DNA from: Butyrivibrio sp. AE3009
Lineage (GTDB): Bacteria; Bacillota; Clostridia; Lachnospirales; Lachnospiraceae
Length of the DNA stretch: 64,000 bases
NCBI RefSeq assembly: GCF_000420845.1
Contig: NZ_ATVS01000001.1
Coordinates: 186,001 to 250,000, forward strand
Direction: 5' to 3'
This document shows positions 9,720 through 19,239 of this stretch, one piece after another (within the stretch, counting starts at the first letter, position 1; the number at the start of each line of letters is the position of its first letter). Both the position numbers and the translations under genes were made by a program. The notes below the pieces were generated by a model. That model saw only the letters and a program-made list of their open reading frames with translations, had not been told where the DNA came from and ran no database searches.

Positions 9720-10837
9720 TGGCACCAAAAGCATTTGGCATTGTATCCTCCGCAGATAGCAGCATATATGTAGAGGGTCTTCATGATTACCGCCCTATCG
9801 GCTCCTTCTCATTCCTTGGAAGATTCAGGGTCATCGACTTCCCTATCTCCAATATGAGTAACAGCGACATCAACCGTATCCAGGTATATGTACGCTCCCG
9901 TCCCAGATCCATCGCAGAACATGTAGGATCCGGAAGACATTACAACATCAACTCCAAGCGCGGTAAGATACAGCTTCTTTTCTCAGAGAACAGTTCTACC
10001 CGTTCAATTTACAACACTGATATTTCGGCATTCCTTGAGAATATCGATATTATTCAGAGAATGCATCAGGACTACGTTATCATCGCTCCCAGCTACATGG
10101 TATATAAGCAGGACTACAGACAGGTTCTTGATGCTCATATCGCCTCAGGCGCCGATGTAACTCTTCTCTACCAGAAGGTAGATAATGCAAGAGAATACTT
10201 CAGAGGCTGCAAGATTCTTAACATGAACAAGCAAAAGGGTATTGAATCCCTTGAGAAGAACCTTGGTACCGCCAAGGAGAAAAACGTATTTATGGATACC
10301 TATTGCATGAGCAAAGAGGTATTTATCAATCTTATCAAAGAAGCTGCCTGGGAATCCTCCATCTACACTCTTGCTGACATCGTCAACATCAAGTGCAAGG
10401 AAATGGATATCAGAGGCTTCCAGCACAGAGGCTACTTTGCAGCACTTACCAGTCTTAATGACTATTACAATGCTTCTCTTGAGCTTCTTGATTACAACAT
10501 TGCAAGTGACCTTTTCAGAGCAGAATGGCCCATCTACACAAGGACCACCGACTCCTGCCCCACCAAGTATCTCGATACTTCCAAGGTCACCAATTCCTTT
10601 GTTTCAAACGGCTGTGTGATTGAAGGCACCGTTGAAAATTCCATCATAGGCCGTGGTGTTACCATCAAGAAAGGCGCTGTTGTACGCAATTCCATCATTA
10701 TGGCTTATGCCCAGATTGAAGAAGGAATCCGCGTTGAGAACGCCGTGGTTGATAAATGGGCCAAGATCATTCATGCCCAGAATGTCCATGGAGAGTCCGG
10801 AAGGCCTCAATATATCCGCAGAATGGACACACTGTAA
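9719..10837 (+). CDS. glgD: GlgD, non-catalytic partner of ADP-glucose pyrophosphorylase
   Basis: 372 aa, nucleotidyltransferase fold plus C-terminal hexapeptide beta-helix like GlgC. The N-terminal GGRGSRL loop of GlgC is replaced by IVSSADSSIYVEG, and the GDHIY catalytic region is altered to SYMVYKQD. These are the known hallmarks of GlgD, the regulatory subunit that raises GlgC activity in several Firmicutes. The start codon overlaps the glgC stop, and the GGAGG ribosome site lies within the end of glgC. A strong terminator follows. Confidence 0.95.
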   Translation: MAPKAFGIVSSADSSIYVEGLHDYRPIGSFSFLGRFRVIDFPISNMSNSDINRIQVYVRSRPRSIAEHVGSGRHYNINSKRGKIQLLFSENSSTRSIYNTDISAFLENIDIIQRMHQDYVIIAPSYMVYKQDYRQVLDAHIASGADVTLLYQKVDNAREYFRGCKILNMNKQKGIESLEKNLGTAKEKNVFMDTYCMSKEVFINLIKEAAWESSIYTLADIVNIKCKEMDIRGFQHRGYFAALTSLNDYYNASLELLDYNIASDLFRAEWPIYTRTTDSCPTKYLDTSKVTNSFVSNGCVIEGTVENSIIGRGVTIKKGAVVRNSIIMAYAQIEEGIRVENAVVDKWAKIIHAQNVHGESGRPQYIRRMDTL

Positions 10838-10864
10838 TACACCAGCAATACCAATGCAATCTAT

Positions 10865-10905
10865 AAGGGCCGGTTCGGAAACGAACCGGCCCTTAATATT
10901 TTTAG
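10865..10905 (+). terminator. Rho-independent terminator of glgCD
   Basis: A perfect 13-base-pair stem (10865-10877 with 10882-10894, AAGGGCCGGTTCG and complement) has a GAAA loop and is followed by AATATTTTT. The stem could also serve the convergent chemoreceptor gene on the other strand, though the T-tract there is poor. Confidence 0.93.
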
Positions 10906-10940
10906 GAGCAAACTTATTGTTATTATCTTAATTCCATTAC

Positions 10941-13010
10941 TTATTTGATCTTGAACTTGCCTACGATCTCTTCCAGAGTTCCTGCGATAGCTTCCTGCTT
11001 GGAGGACATGTCATTTACATTGGAAACAACATCTGCCGCAGCCATTACGGAATCGTTCACTTGGCTTGACAAATCTGCCGTATCCTGAGTGGACTCTGCA
11101 ATGTTCTGAATAGCCTTGGATACTTCTTCCATAGATGCTCTGATATTCTCAACCATCTGAGCGATGTTCTCGGAGGATCCGCCGAAGGAATCAGCGTCAT
11201 CACCGTACTGTTTAGCAAGTCCTACGAACTTGTCATAATCAGGAGTAACTGTATCCTTGATAAATCCAAGGAGTTCGCCTGAAGAACTTGAAAGGGTTCC
11301 GAAAGCTCCCTGTACGCCGTCGATTGTTTCTCTGATCTGTTCAACCGCCTCAGATGTGCTGCTGGCAAGCTTGTTGATCTCAGAAGCAACTACCGCAAAT
11401 CCCTTGCCTGCATCTCCTGCTCTTGCAGCCTCAATACTTGCATTAAGTGAAAGGAGGTTGATCTGATCTGCGATCTCTGCGATGGTATCGGCAAGTGTAC
11501 CGATCTGATCAACGATCTTGGCCTTCTCGTTAGCTTCAATAAGATCAGCTTCTCTCTGCTCTGCAATGGAAATAGCATAGTCGTGAGCCTGTCTTGATTC
11601 TTTCTCAATCTCTTTAGCTCTTGCCTTGATCTCTGCAGCTTCGCTGCTGGTCTTCTCTGTCTCGGCAGCCAGCTGATGAACAGATGCGTTAACTTCCTCA
11701 ACGGAAGCGTTAACCTGCTCTGTTGCGGCACCTGATGACATCATGGCATCGTTTACACCGGAGATATTGCCCTGAATGCTGTTGAACTGACTGGACAGCT
11801 CGTTTGCCATATTTGCAAGACCTGTAGAGGTCTCGGATACCTGTACGGATCCGTCGGAGATCTTGGTGATAACATCTTTGTTACTCTCAAACATGTTATT
11901 TAATGACTCACTCATCTGGCCAAGTTCATCCTGAGTCTTACTCTTGATCTTTTCAACGGTAAAGTCACCGCTGGCAAGTTCGCCTGCAAACTTTTTAACA
12001 TTATTGATATTGCGGGCGATGCTCATTACGTATGTCCAGATAACTGCTGCGGCTGCCAAAAGTGCTATTACGCAGATGATAGTAAGCTTACGAACAGCTG
12101 AATTAACAGGAGCTTCCAGCTCTGTTATGTTCTTTCTGGTAATAAGCTTCCAGTTAACTTCCGGGATATTTACAAAGTCTATGATTATTCTGGTTCCGTT
12201 CTCCATGAAGGCTGCCATCTGAGGATCTTCATCACTCTTGGAAACGATCATCTCAGCAAGAGCTGCAAGCTCGGCATTTTCATCCGCAGAGATATTTACG
12301 CCATTCATAACATAGTCCTCATTATCGCAGGAAATATATGTTCCTACTGAGTCTACCAGCATAGCTTTTCCTGTCTCACCAAACTGGATGGCCTTAACCA
12401 TATTGGCGATATCAGTTAACTCCATATCAACTGTAACGCAACCAACATATGCTCCGTTATCGTAAATAGGAGCAGAGCAGCTGGACATGACTTTTCCTGA
12501 AGTCGGATCATAATAAGGATTAGTTATGATTGCCTGTCCTTCTGACAAGGCTTTTGCATTAGTGTAGTATTCCTGGCTAAGATAATCATACTCTGCATTG
12601 CTGTAGTCCCAGGTCTCTACTATCTGAGTACCTTCCTTGTACCAGTAGGGGCCAATATATTTTTCATTTTCATCAAAAACATTTGGCTCAAACCATAGTC
12701 CCGAACCAAGCATGGAGTCATTCTCATTCAATATTTTGGAAAGAGTGGCTCCGTAGCTTTTCATATCCACAAACTTATAAGATGTGGATACCATTGCTGC
12801 GATATTTACAGCCGTTGTTCTGACAATTTCCAGGTTTCCATTCATCTCTTTTGATGCGGCAAGCGTGGTTGCATTCATCGCTTCCGTTGACTGCACCTGG
12901 ATTTGCGATGACAGCTCTTTGCTTGCAATATAGGTCAGAAGAATCATCGCTATTGCAACAACCGGGAGTATGCACAACAACATCTTTGCCCTAATACTCA
13001 TTTTCTTCAT
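10941..13010 (-). CDS. Methyl-accepting chemotaxis protein with dCache sensor
   Basis: 689 aa. TM1 spans about 10-30, then an extracytoplasmic double-Cache-type domain to about 290 (motifs [29 protein letters not shown] and [12 protein letters not shown] are typical of dCache_1). TM2 spans about 305-325, then HAMP (to about 380) and a methyl-accepting signalling domain with the conserved tip [17 protein letters not shown] and [12 protein letters not shown]. It should sense a small external ligand and signal to CheA/CheW. No che genes are in the window. It is transcribed convergently to glgD and divergently from the next receptor. Confidence 0.93.
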   Translation of the reverse strand: MKKMSIRAKMLLCILPVVAIAMILLTYIASKELSSQIQVQSTEAMNATTLAASKEMNGNLEIVRTTAVNIAAMVSTSYKFVDMKSYGATLSKILNENDSMLGSGLWFEPNVFDENEKYIGPYWYKEGTQIVETWDYSNAEYDYLSQEYYTNAKALSEGQAIITNPYYDPTSGKVMSSCSAPIYDNGAYVGCVTVDMELTDIANMVKAIQFGETGKAMLVDSVGTYISCDNEDYVMNGVNISADENAELAALAEMIVSKSDEDPQMAAFMENGTRIIIDFVNIPEVNWKLITRKNITELEAPVNSAVRKLTIICVIALLAAAAVIWTYVMSIARNINNVKKFAGELASGDFTVEKIKSKTQDELGQMSESLNNMFESNKDVITKISDGSVQVSETSTGLANMANELSSQFNSIQGNISGVNDAMMSSGAATEQVNASVEEVNASVHQLAAETEKTSSEAAEIKARAKEIEKESRQAHDYAISIAEQREADLIEANEKAKIVDQIGTLADTIAEIADQINLLSLNASIEAARAGDAGKGFAVVASEINKLASSTSEAVEQIRETIDGVQGAFGTLSSSSGELLGFIKDTVTPDYDKFVGLAKQYGDDADSFGGSSENIAQMVENIRASMEEVSKAIQNIAESTQDTADLSSQVNDSVMAAADVVSNVNDMSSKQEAIAGTLEEIVGKFKIK

Positions 13011-13263
13011 AATCCTTGCTCCTTATTCTGAATATTTGTATCAGTTTTGTGAATTGTTACACAAAATCCTATTTCAATTTTACATTATTGCCTTCAAATA
13101 TAGTCTTAATATTGTGTAAATTTAAATTAAATAATGATAAACGTACAGCTACTTTTCTGATGTATATATAATCGTTTTTTAATAAATGTGTATTCTTTAA
13201 TGTGATAAAATTTATACTAAGAAAATATGTGTGCTATTTACGCTTATGCAGAAAGGACTCTTT
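13011..13263. promoter_or_regulatory. Divergent intergenic region between the two chemoreceptor genes
   Basis: About 250 very AT-rich bases with no ORF. A TATACT box near 13212 precedes the plus-strand gene. I could not assign a confident -35 or a sigma-D (flagellar) motif by eye. Confidence 0.35.
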
Positions 13264-14727
13264 ATGAACGCTGAACAATATCGTTGCGCAAACAGAAGCA
13301 GTTTCTATGTAACCGTGGTCATTTTAATGTGTGGTCTGGGTATCAATATCTTCAACGGATTCCGTGAAGGCTTTACCGGAGGAAAAATAGCCATCTTCAT
13401 TGGCATCCTCATCGCCGGAATAATGGTCTTTGCAGGGAACATGGTATTTCCTACGATCAAAAGAGGAGCCATTCTAATAATGGGAGGTTCAACAATCTTC
13501 TATTTCATCCTCCTGATAGCCGAAGATAACCTGGTATATTTCGCCTTTGGTCTGCCGATTCTGATCTGCAGTATCATATATCTTAATGTTAGGCTATGTA
13601 AGGCAGGTATTGCTGCAATTATACTTTCTTTCCTTATTACCTGTTTGAAAGCCTACTTCGTAACACATACGCTTGATATGCTTCATGTACCGGCCTTTAT
13701 CACTCTGGCTCTGGCCTTCATAGCATGCCTGTATACGGTAACACTTCTTACAAGATTCAATGAAGAAAACAACGCCGTGATCAACGAAAGTGCCGAAAAG
13801 ACCATGAACACCGGTAATCAGATGGCTGAGATTGCCAATAACATAACCAATCTGTTCAATTCCTCTCAGGACAACATGCAGTCCCTTCAGGAGATCATCG
13901 AATCCCAGCATTCAGGTATGCAGGACATCGCCAGCAGTATGGAGAGCACAGCTCAAGCCATCACCGCCCAGGCCCAGAGAGTTCAGGAGATTCAGGAAGA
14001 GACAAATGCCACCGAGCAGCACCGCAAGAATATGACAACAGCTTCCGAAAATGCACAAACAGCTGTTGAGGAAGGTGTAAAGGGAATAAAAGCCCTCAAG
14101 GAAAAATCCAAAAACGTATCAGAACAGAGTCAGGTTACCGTTGATGCCACACAGGCTGTTATCAATAAGGTTGAAGAAGTTCAGAAGATCGTTGGTTCCA
14201 TTATGTCAATATCCAAGCAGACCAATCTTCTTGCACTGAATGCCAGCATAGAGGCTGCAAGAGCCGGTGAAGCCGGCAAGGGCTTTGCGGTTGTAGCTAA
14301 TGATGTAAGAGAACTTGCTGAGGAAACCAATACAGCTTCCACTCAAATCACCAACATCATCAACGAACTCAATGAAGATGTACAAAAGGCAATGGCCAGC
14401 ATCGACGATACTGTTAACTCCGTTACCGAGCAGAACGAAATGATCGAATCCGTTGGTGAGAACTTCAACTGCATTGACGAAAATGTAACAGAGATGCTGT
14501 CACGCTTTGCTGAGATCGGCGAAGGCATGAAATCCATCGCATCCTCAACCACAGAGATCAACGATAGTATCTCCAATCTGTCAGCTACCAGTCAGGAGGT
14601 TGCTTCACTCTCCAATGAGGGCGTACGCTCCTCTGACGCAGCAGTTGCCAAGTTTGATGAGTTCAAAGGCATCCTGGGAGATATCTTCCAGCAGGCCAAT
14701 AAGCTTAAGGATATGCAGACTAATTAA
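13264..14727 (+). CDS. Membrane-anchored methyl-accepting signalling protein, no periplasmic sensor
   Basis: 487 aa; the ATG at 13264 has AGAAAGGA upstream. Six hydrophobic helices (about residues 15-170) are linked by very short loops and joined directly to a chemoreceptor signalling domain with tip [22 protein letters not shown] and [15 protein letters not shown]. There is no HAMP and no extracellular domain, so it probably senses within the membrane or through a partner. The MCP signal assignment is solid; the stimulus is unknown. A terminator follows. Confidence 0.88.
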   Translation: MNAEQYRCANRSSFYVTVVILMCGLGINIFNGFREGFTGGKIAIFIGILIAGIMVFAGNMVFPTIKRGAILIMGGSTIFYFILLIAEDNLVYFAFGLPILICSIIYLNVRLCKAGIAAIILSFLITCLKAYFVTHTLDMLHVPAFITLALAFIACLYTVTLLTRFNEENNAVINESAEKTMNTGNQMAEIANNITNLFNSSQDNMQSLQEIIESQHSGMQDIASSMESTAQAITAQAQRVQEIQEETNATEQHRKNMTTASENAQTAVEEGVKGIKALKEKSKNVSEQSQVTVDATQAVINKVEEVQKIVGSIMSISKQTNLLALNASIEAARAGEAGKGFAVVANDVRELAEETNTASTQITNIINELNEDVQKAMASIDDTVNSVTEQNEMIESVGENFNCIDENVTEMLSRFAEIGEGMKSIASSTTEINDSISNLSATSQEVASLSNEGVRSSDAAVAKFDEFKGILGDIFQQANKLKDMQTN

Positions 14728-14767
14728 ATTAATATCTTTTGTTGGCATTATTTAATCAATTTCACCG

Positions 14768-14812
14768 CCTCCGGCAGAGACTAATTAAGTGTCCTGCCGG
14801 AGGTTTTTTAAT
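14768..14812 (+). terminator. Rho-independent terminator
   Basis: CCTCCGGCAG (14768-14777) pairs perfectly with CTGCCGGAGG (14794-14803), followed by TTTTTTAAT. It ends the preceding chemoreceptor transcript. Confidence 0.92.
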
Positions 14813-14878
14813 ATTATGAATTTATAAATTTTTTAATTTTTTTCTACAAAAAGATTAACTTTTTATCCGATTTTACGA

Positions 14879-14884
14879 TATAAT
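14879..14884 (+). promoter_or_regulatory. Promoter -10 box of the 57-aa HTH gene
   Basis: TATAAT 66 bases upstream of the ATG at 14950, with a weak TTAACT 18 bases upstream of the box. The leader ends in a very strong AGGAAAGGAGG ribosome site. Confidence 0.55.
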
Positions 14885-14949
14885 ATAAGAGAGCAGGATT
14901 TACCTGCGACTTAATTATTAGACTATTCAGGAAAGGAGGTAGACAGTGT

Positions 14950-15123
14950 ATGACAGCTACATGTGATGTTAAGATGGAAATCATGGACTGCATCCGACGC
15001 GACTGTGAAGATGAGTACTATCCGGATCCGGAGAAGGTTGCTCATATCACCGGTTTGCCATTGGGGGTTGTTTTTGATTTGTTAATCGAACTTAAAAACC
15101 AGGGTTGTCTTGGAAAAAGATGA
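14950..15123 (+). CDS. Small 57-aa putative DNA-binding (winged-helix-like) protein
   Basis: ATG at 14950 with AAAGGAGG ribosome site, TATAAT promoter box and its own terminator at 15170, so it is a real short transcription unit. The protein is acidic at first (MEIMDCIRRDCEDEYY). It then shows PDPEKVAHITGLPLG followed by VVFDLLIELKNQGCL, which reads as a helix-turn-helix plus start of a wing (HTH of the MarR/ArsR size class). It has three cysteines (5, 14, 19) and one near the end (53). No family name is recognised. The function could be a small regulator; this is inference from the helix pattern only. Confidence 0.7.
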   Translation: MTATCDVKMEIMDCIRRDCEDEYYPDPEKVAHITGLPLGVVFDLLIELKNQGCLGKR

Positions 15124-15169
15124 TCTTTCTCAAATAAAACGGAGAAAACCATGGAAGATACGCAGTATT

Positions 15170-15210
15170 AAAAGGTCCTGTGCTGAATGAGCATAGGACC
15201 TTTTCCTTTT
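15170..15210 (+). terminator. Rho-independent terminator
   Basis: AAAAGGTCCT (15170-15179) pairs with AGGACCTTTT (15195-15204), extended by GTGCT/AGCAT, followed by CCTTTT. It closes the 57-aa gene and, read on the other strand, the 83-aa gene. Confidence 0.88.
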
Positions 15211-15233
15211 ATATAAATATTCAGTTGATATTC

Positions 15234-15485
15234 TTAAAGCATCTCAACAGGCTCGTGTGAGAAATCTGCAATGCCGTTAGTGTACAGTGCTCTGACAAAA
15301 TCAATGGCTCTCTGGCCGGACTCTTCTATCGCCACATTCTGGCTGTAGATATATTTGATACTGTCACCGGTACTAAGAAGGAAATCCATTTCTGTTCCGC
15401 TGATCTGACCATCGCCAAAGTCCAGCGGCTTAACTTCAACAGCTGTGACCTCTTTAACAACGCCTTCGCTAAAAAGAACTCTCAT
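15234..15485 (-). CDS. Hypothetical 83-aa protein
   Basis: The ATG at 15485 is preceded by AAGGAGG, which favours it over an upstream in-frame start. The sequence MRVLFSEGVVKEVTAVEV, then LDFGDGQISGTEMDFLLSTG, then a helical IEESGQRAIDFVRALY, is a compact beta-rich fold with one C-terminal helix. It has no signal peptide or TM. No family recognised. It is monocistronic, sharing a bidirectional terminator with the facing 57-aa gene. Confidence 0.7.
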   Translation of the reverse strand: MRVLFSEGVVKEVTAVEVKPLDFGDGQISGTEMDFLLSTGDSIKYIYSQNVAIEESGQRAIDFVRALYTNGIADFSHEPVEML

Positions 15486-15567
15486 TAAAAACCCTCCTTG
15501 ACACAAAGATTAAAATAAAAACACTTAACCATATTTTAACATCAAATTGTTGCAATTGCGATACTCT

Positions 15568-15596
15568 TTGGATAATTGTCTCATTTATGCTATACT
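15568..15596 (+). promoter_or_regulatory. Sigma-A promoter of the lipoprotein gene
   Basis: TTGGAT (15568-15573), 17-base spacer, TATACT (15591-15596). It is 47 bases upstream of the lipoprotein ATG, which has AAAGGAG before it. Confidence 0.7.
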
Positions 15597-15643
15597 AAGC
15601 TTTGTGCAAGAATTATAATTACTGAACATTAAAGGAGTTTTTT

Positions 15644-16369
15644 ATGGTCAAATTTGGCAAAATCGGCGCTTATTTAACCGGCGTCTGTTTATCTATATCT
15701 CTTCTCACGGGATGTGTATCTTCCGCAGACAAGAATGCTGCCAAGGATACTGCCGACAATTTCCTCAAGGTAGTTGCTTCAGGTCAGACCGAAGGAATCA
15801 ATGACTACTGTACCGATGAGGTTGCATCCGGCACCTTCGTCAAGCTCTTCGATTCCGGATACCTGGCAGAACAGATTCTCTCAGGTCAGGATACTTCGGA
15901 TCTTACTGCGGAGACCTTAAGCGAACTGGATGAGTTCTGCAACCTCTTTTCCAACATGGTAACAGGCTATGAGGTCAAAGAAGTTACCGCCAATGATGAC
16001 GGTTCTGTCACAGCCATCGCAACAATAACCACTGATTTTCCTGTAGATATCATCAAGAGCAGCTCCACCTCCGAGAAGGTAATGGAGGCCGCAGGCGCCT
16101 ACTCTTCCGAACACGAAGAAGAGATTGCCACTCTCTACGCCGAGCAGGGCGAAGAAGCCACTCAGTCCAAGATACTAAATGATGTCTTTCTCGTAGCTTT
16201 GCAGACCTATGAAGACCTTATTAAGGCTTCCGCACCTCAGGACTATGCAATAGCCCTTAAACTTGAAAAAAACGCCGATACAGGCACTTATCTCGTAACA
16301 GGCGTAACAGATTATCTCAGCGCCGCTGAAGGAGCTACAACAGCCGCAGAAGAGACCTCTGTACAATAA
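15644..16369 (+). CDS. Secreted lipoprotein, NTF2/DUF-like fold, function unknown
   Basis: 241 aa. The signal peptide ends in the lipobox LLTGC (Cys about residue 25), so it should be anchored to the outer face of the membrane. The mature part begins with a helix (AAKDTADNFLKVVASGQ) and a later beta section (VKEVTANDDGSVTAIATITTDFP) resembling the cone-shaped NTF2-like domains common in Lachnospiraceae lipoproteins. A low-complexity AAEGATTAAEETSVQ tail ends it. Own promoter and terminator; substrate unknown. Confidence 0.85.
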   Translation: MVKFGKIGAYLTGVCLSISLLTGCVSSADKNAAKDTADNFLKVVASGQTEGINDYCTDEVASGTFVKLFDSGYLAEQILSGQDTSDLTAETLSELDEFCNLFSNMVTGYEVKEVTANDDGSVTAIATITTDFPVDIIKSSSTSEKVMEAAGAYSSEHEEEIATLYAEQGEEATQSKILNDVFLVALQTYEDLIKASAPQDYAIALKLEKNADTGTYLVTGVTDYLSAAEGATTAAEETSVQ

Positions 16370-16410
16370 TCGACAATAGCTGATAATATCTGATCCAAGA
16401 TAACAAAACA

Positions 16411-16450
16411 CCCCGAAATTCCATATCAGGAATTTCGGGGTATTATTATG
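16411..16450 (+). terminator. Rho-independent terminator
   Basis: A perfect 12-base-pair stem CCCCGAAATTCC/GGAATTTCGGGG (16411-16422 with 16429-16440), loop ATATCA, then TATTATTAT. It lies between convergent genes and may act for both. Confidence 0.88.
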
Positions 16451-16466
16451 TCTATTTATAAGCTTA

Positions 16467-16718
16467 TCAGAACAGACCAAGCAACAGCCATGCCAGCAGT
16501 ACGATTCCAACAAGAATACCAAGGCTTATGGGTACTATGGTTATCCAGGCCGACACTATCATGGCAAAGAGATCACCTTTTTCAAGATTATCTCCCACCG
16601 TAGGCTCTATCCTGTCCTCATTTGGATCATAGTACTCATCGTCATAGATATCGGGAGTACTCTCCTTCTTGTCCTTATTTACTTTGAACAGTCTGTCTAC
16701 TTTTCTATTCCACCACAT
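16467..16718 (-). CDS. Small single-pass membrane protein at end of opp operon
   Basis: 83 aa. A cytoplasmic basic then acidic stretch (RKVDRLFKVNKDKKE, DIYDDEYYDPNEDR) is followed by a C-terminal TM segment (about 52-82, MIVSAWITIVPISLG...LLLGLF). It starts 9 bases after the oppF stop with AAGG upstream, so it is probably co-transcribed with the transporter. No family recognised. The acidic tail plus TM resembles the 88-aa protein at 59555, with topology reversed. Confidence 0.7.
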   Translation of the reverse strand: MWWNRKVDRLFKVNKDKKESTPDIYDDEYYDPNEDRIEPTVGDNLEKGDLFAMIVSAWITIVPISLGILVGIVLLAWLLLGLF

Positions 16719-16727
16719 ACAATTACC

Positions 16728-18248
16728 TTATACGAGCTTATGGTGACAAGCTACGAAGTGATTAGGAGAAATCTCCTCCCAATCGGGAACTACATGCTCA
16801 CAGATCTCTGTGCAGTACTTACATCTTGTGTGGAACTTACATCCCTTAGGAGGGTTAACAGGGCTGGGGATATCTCCTTCGAGAACAACCAGATCCTTCT
16901 TCTCCTCTGTTGTGGGAATTGATTCCAAAAGCGCCTTGGTGTAAGGATGAGCAGGTGAAGCAAAAATGTCTTCTGAAGTAGCAAGCTCAACCAGGTTACC
17001 AAGATACATAACACCGATTCTGTCTGAGATATACTTAACAACGGAAAGGTCATGTGTGATGAAAAGGTATGTAAGGTTCTTCTGCTCCTTAAGATCTGAC
17101 AATAGGTTCAGGATCTGTGACTGAATTGAAACGTCAAGAGCTGAAACCGCCTCATCACATACAACGAATTTAGGGTTAACGGCAAGGCTTCGTGCGATAC
17201 CGATACGCTGTCTCTGTCCACCGGAGAACTGGTGAGCAAATCTGTTAACGAAATAGCCTGCGAGACCACACTCTTCCATGATCTTGATAACCATGTCCTG
17301 CATTCTCTCGTTGTCTTTCTTGCAGTAGCTGTGAGCCTTAAGGCCTTCTCCGATAAGGGTTCCTACAGTCATTCTGGGATTCAGTGATGAATATGGATCC
17401 TGGAAGATATACTGAAGCTGATCTCTTATGAGACGAACCTCGTTGTAGGAGAGTCTTGCAAGGTCGATACCCTCGTCTCTGCAAGCTTCATGCTTATCAA
17501 ACTCAGCGTTGCTCTTATAGTTCTGTCTAAGTTCCTCGATTCTCTTATCGATACCGGCGATGATGTTCTGATCATCCTTCATGGACTGCTCGAAAGAATC
17601 CGCCTTCTTCTTAAGAGAAGCAAGCTTGTTCTTTTCTGAATCTGTTGCCTTGTCGCCCTTCTTGTTTACAACGTACTCAAGCTCGTCATAATCAAGCTTA
17701 GCTGACTGATACTTGCCAATGTCCTTGGAAAGCTGAGCACAGGCATTGTATCTCTCCATATAGATCTTCTCGATGGGAGCAAGATCATCTGCAACGATGA
17801 AACCACCAACAAGGTTAACGATGTTGAGGTATGCATCCTCTGCAGTTTTCTTCTTGGCCATAAGGTCAGTGTGAAGCTGAAGTTTCTTCTTATCATCGGC
17901 TGCATCGTACTCTTTCTGAGCCTTTTCATAATCAGCCTGATACTCATTCATTTTCTTCTTGAGCTTGGTAAGATTAGAAACAGTCTTCTTTACATACTTA
18001 GGTGCAAGCTCATCCAGAGAAGAACCATAGTACATTGTTCTTCCGTCTGTCTGACGGTAAAGCTGAAGAAGTGTACGTCCAAATGTGGACTTACCACATC
18101 CTGACTCACCTACAAGACCAAGGGTCTCGCCTTCGTAAATATCAAGTGAAATGCCATCGTTGGCCTTTACGTACATTCCCTTTTTACCAACGGGGAAATA
18201 CTGCTTTAAGTTTGTGATCTTCAGAAGGACTTTATCATTTTGTGGCAT
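16728..18248 (-). CDS. oppF: Oligopeptide ABC transporter ATPase OppF with large coiled insertion
   Basis: 506 aa from the ATG at 18248 (AGGAGG site upstream; it overlaps oppD by 14 bases). Family members are about 320-340 aa. The extra length is one insertion of roughly 185 aa (about 80-268) between Walker A (GESGCGKST) and the Q-loop (YIFQDPYSSLNP). The insertion is rich in K/E/D/A heptad-like helices (LTKLKKKMNEYQADYEKAQK and NKLASLKKKADSFEQSM), so coiled coil. The signature FSGGQRQR, Walker B FVVCDEAVSALD, H-loop ITHDLS and the C-terminal Cys-rich oligopeptide domain (CKFHTRCKYCTEIC) are intact. It should be an active ATPase energising peptide uptake. Confidence 0.92.
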   Translation of the reverse strand: MPQNDKVLLKITNLKQYFPVGKKGMYVKANDGISLDIYEGETLGLVGESGCGKSTFGRTLLQLYRQTDGRTMYYGSSLDELAPKYVKKTVSNLTKLKKKMNEYQADYEKAQKEYDAADDKKKLQLHTDLMAKKKTAEDAYLNIVNLVGGFIVADDLAPIEKIYMERYNACAQLSKDIGKYQSAKLDYDELEYVVNKKGDKATDSEKNKLASLKKKADSFEQSMKDDQNIIAGIDKRIEELRQNYKSNAEFDKHEACRDEGIDLARLSYNEVRLIRDQLQYIFQDPYSSLNPRMTVGTLIGEGLKAHSYCKKDNERMQDMVIKIMEECGLAGYFVNRFAHQFSGGQRQRIGIARSLAVNPKFVVCDEAVSALDVSIQSQILNLLSDLKEQKNLTYLFITHDLSVVKYISDRIGVMYLGNLVELATSEDIFASPAHPYTKALLESIPTTEEKKDLVVLEGDIPSPVNPPKGCKFHTRCKYCTEICEHVVPDWEEISPNHFVACHHKLV

Positions 18249-19227
18249 GACGATCCTCCTTTCTAGCATAGAAACATCTTACTAACTGGCCCTCGCGTAC
18301 CTTGGTAAGCGGTGGCTCTTCGTTCATGCACTTCTCGGTAGCATATTTGCAACGAGGTGCGAACTTGCATCCCTTGGGAAGCTTAAGAGGATGAGGTACT
18401 GCTCCCGGGATAGCATCAAGTCTCTGGTTGGAAGGAGTATCAAGTCTCGGAATGGAAACCATAAGTCCTTCAGTATATGGATGTGAGTACTCTGAAACAT
18501 GGAATACAGTCTCAGCATCTGTCAGCTCAACAACCTGTCCGCAGTACATAACGGCGATGGTATCAGCGATCTGTCTGATAACACCAAGGTCATGAGTAAT
18601 GAAAATGATTGATGTATTGTACTCAGTCTTAAGGTCATTCATGAGCTTAAGGATCTGTGCCTGAATTGTAACATCCAGCGCAGTTGTAGGCTCATCGGCA
18701 ATAAGAAGCTTGGGCTTGCAGGCAAGAGCCATAGCGATCATAACACGCTGTCTCATACCACCTGAAAGCTGATGAGGATACTGCTTGGCAACGATATGAG
18801 GGTTAGGGATCTTAACGTCCTTAAGCATCTCGATAACCTTCTCAGCTGCCTCTTTCTTGTTCATTCCCTGGTGGATGATGAAAGGCTCACTAACCTGTCT
18901 CTCAACAGTAAATACAGGGTTTAAGCTTGTCATAGGCTCCTGGAAAATAACTGAGATGTCGTTACCACGAACCTTGTACATTTCTTTCTCTGAAAGCTTG
19001 GTAAGGTCTTTTCCTTCGAAAAGGATCTCACCGCTGTCAATATATCCGTTACCGTCAAGAAGCTGCAGAATACTCATGGCAGATACACTCTTACCGGATC
19101 CGGACTCACCTACTACGCCAATGGTCTTTCCTTCATCAACCGAATAGGAAACACCGTTGACAGCTCTAACTATGCCCTTTTTTGTTCTAAAAAAGGTATG
19201 TAAATCTTTTAATTCTAATAAAGCCAT
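18235..19227 (-). CDS. oppD: Oligopeptide ABC transporter ATPase OppD
   Basis: 330 aa, normal length. Walker [14 protein letters not shown]-loop [15 protein letters not shown], signature [16 protein letters not shown], Walker [16 protein letters not shown]-loop ITHDLG, and the C-terminal oligopeptide/dipeptide domain with [15 protein letters not shown]. It pairs with OppF at the cytoplasmic face of OppBC. AAGGGAG precedes the start; the gene lies 12 bases after oppC and overlaps oppF. Confidence 0.96.
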   Translation of the reverse strand: MALLELKDLHTFFRTKKGIVRAVNGVSYSVDEGKTIGVVGESGSGKSVSAMSILQLLDGNGYIDSGEILFEGKDLTKLSEKEMYKVRGNDISVIFQEPMTSLNPVFTVERQVSEPFIIHQGMNKKEAAEKVIEMLKDVKIPNPHIVAKQYPHQLSGGMRQRVMIAMALACKPKLLIADEPTTALDVTIQAQILKLMNDLKTEYNTSIIFITHDLGVIRQIADTIAVMYCGQVVELTDAETVFHVSEYSHPYTEGLMVSIPRLDTPSNQRLDAIPGAVPHPLKLPKGCKFAPRCKYATEKCMNEEPPLTKVREGQLVRCFYARKEDRHATK

Positions 19228-19239
19228 CTTTATACTCCC

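Noticed and set aside
15151-15171. Six-codon ORF MEDTQY after a GGAGA site
   Set aside because: Too short to support; probably part of the 3' region before the terminator.
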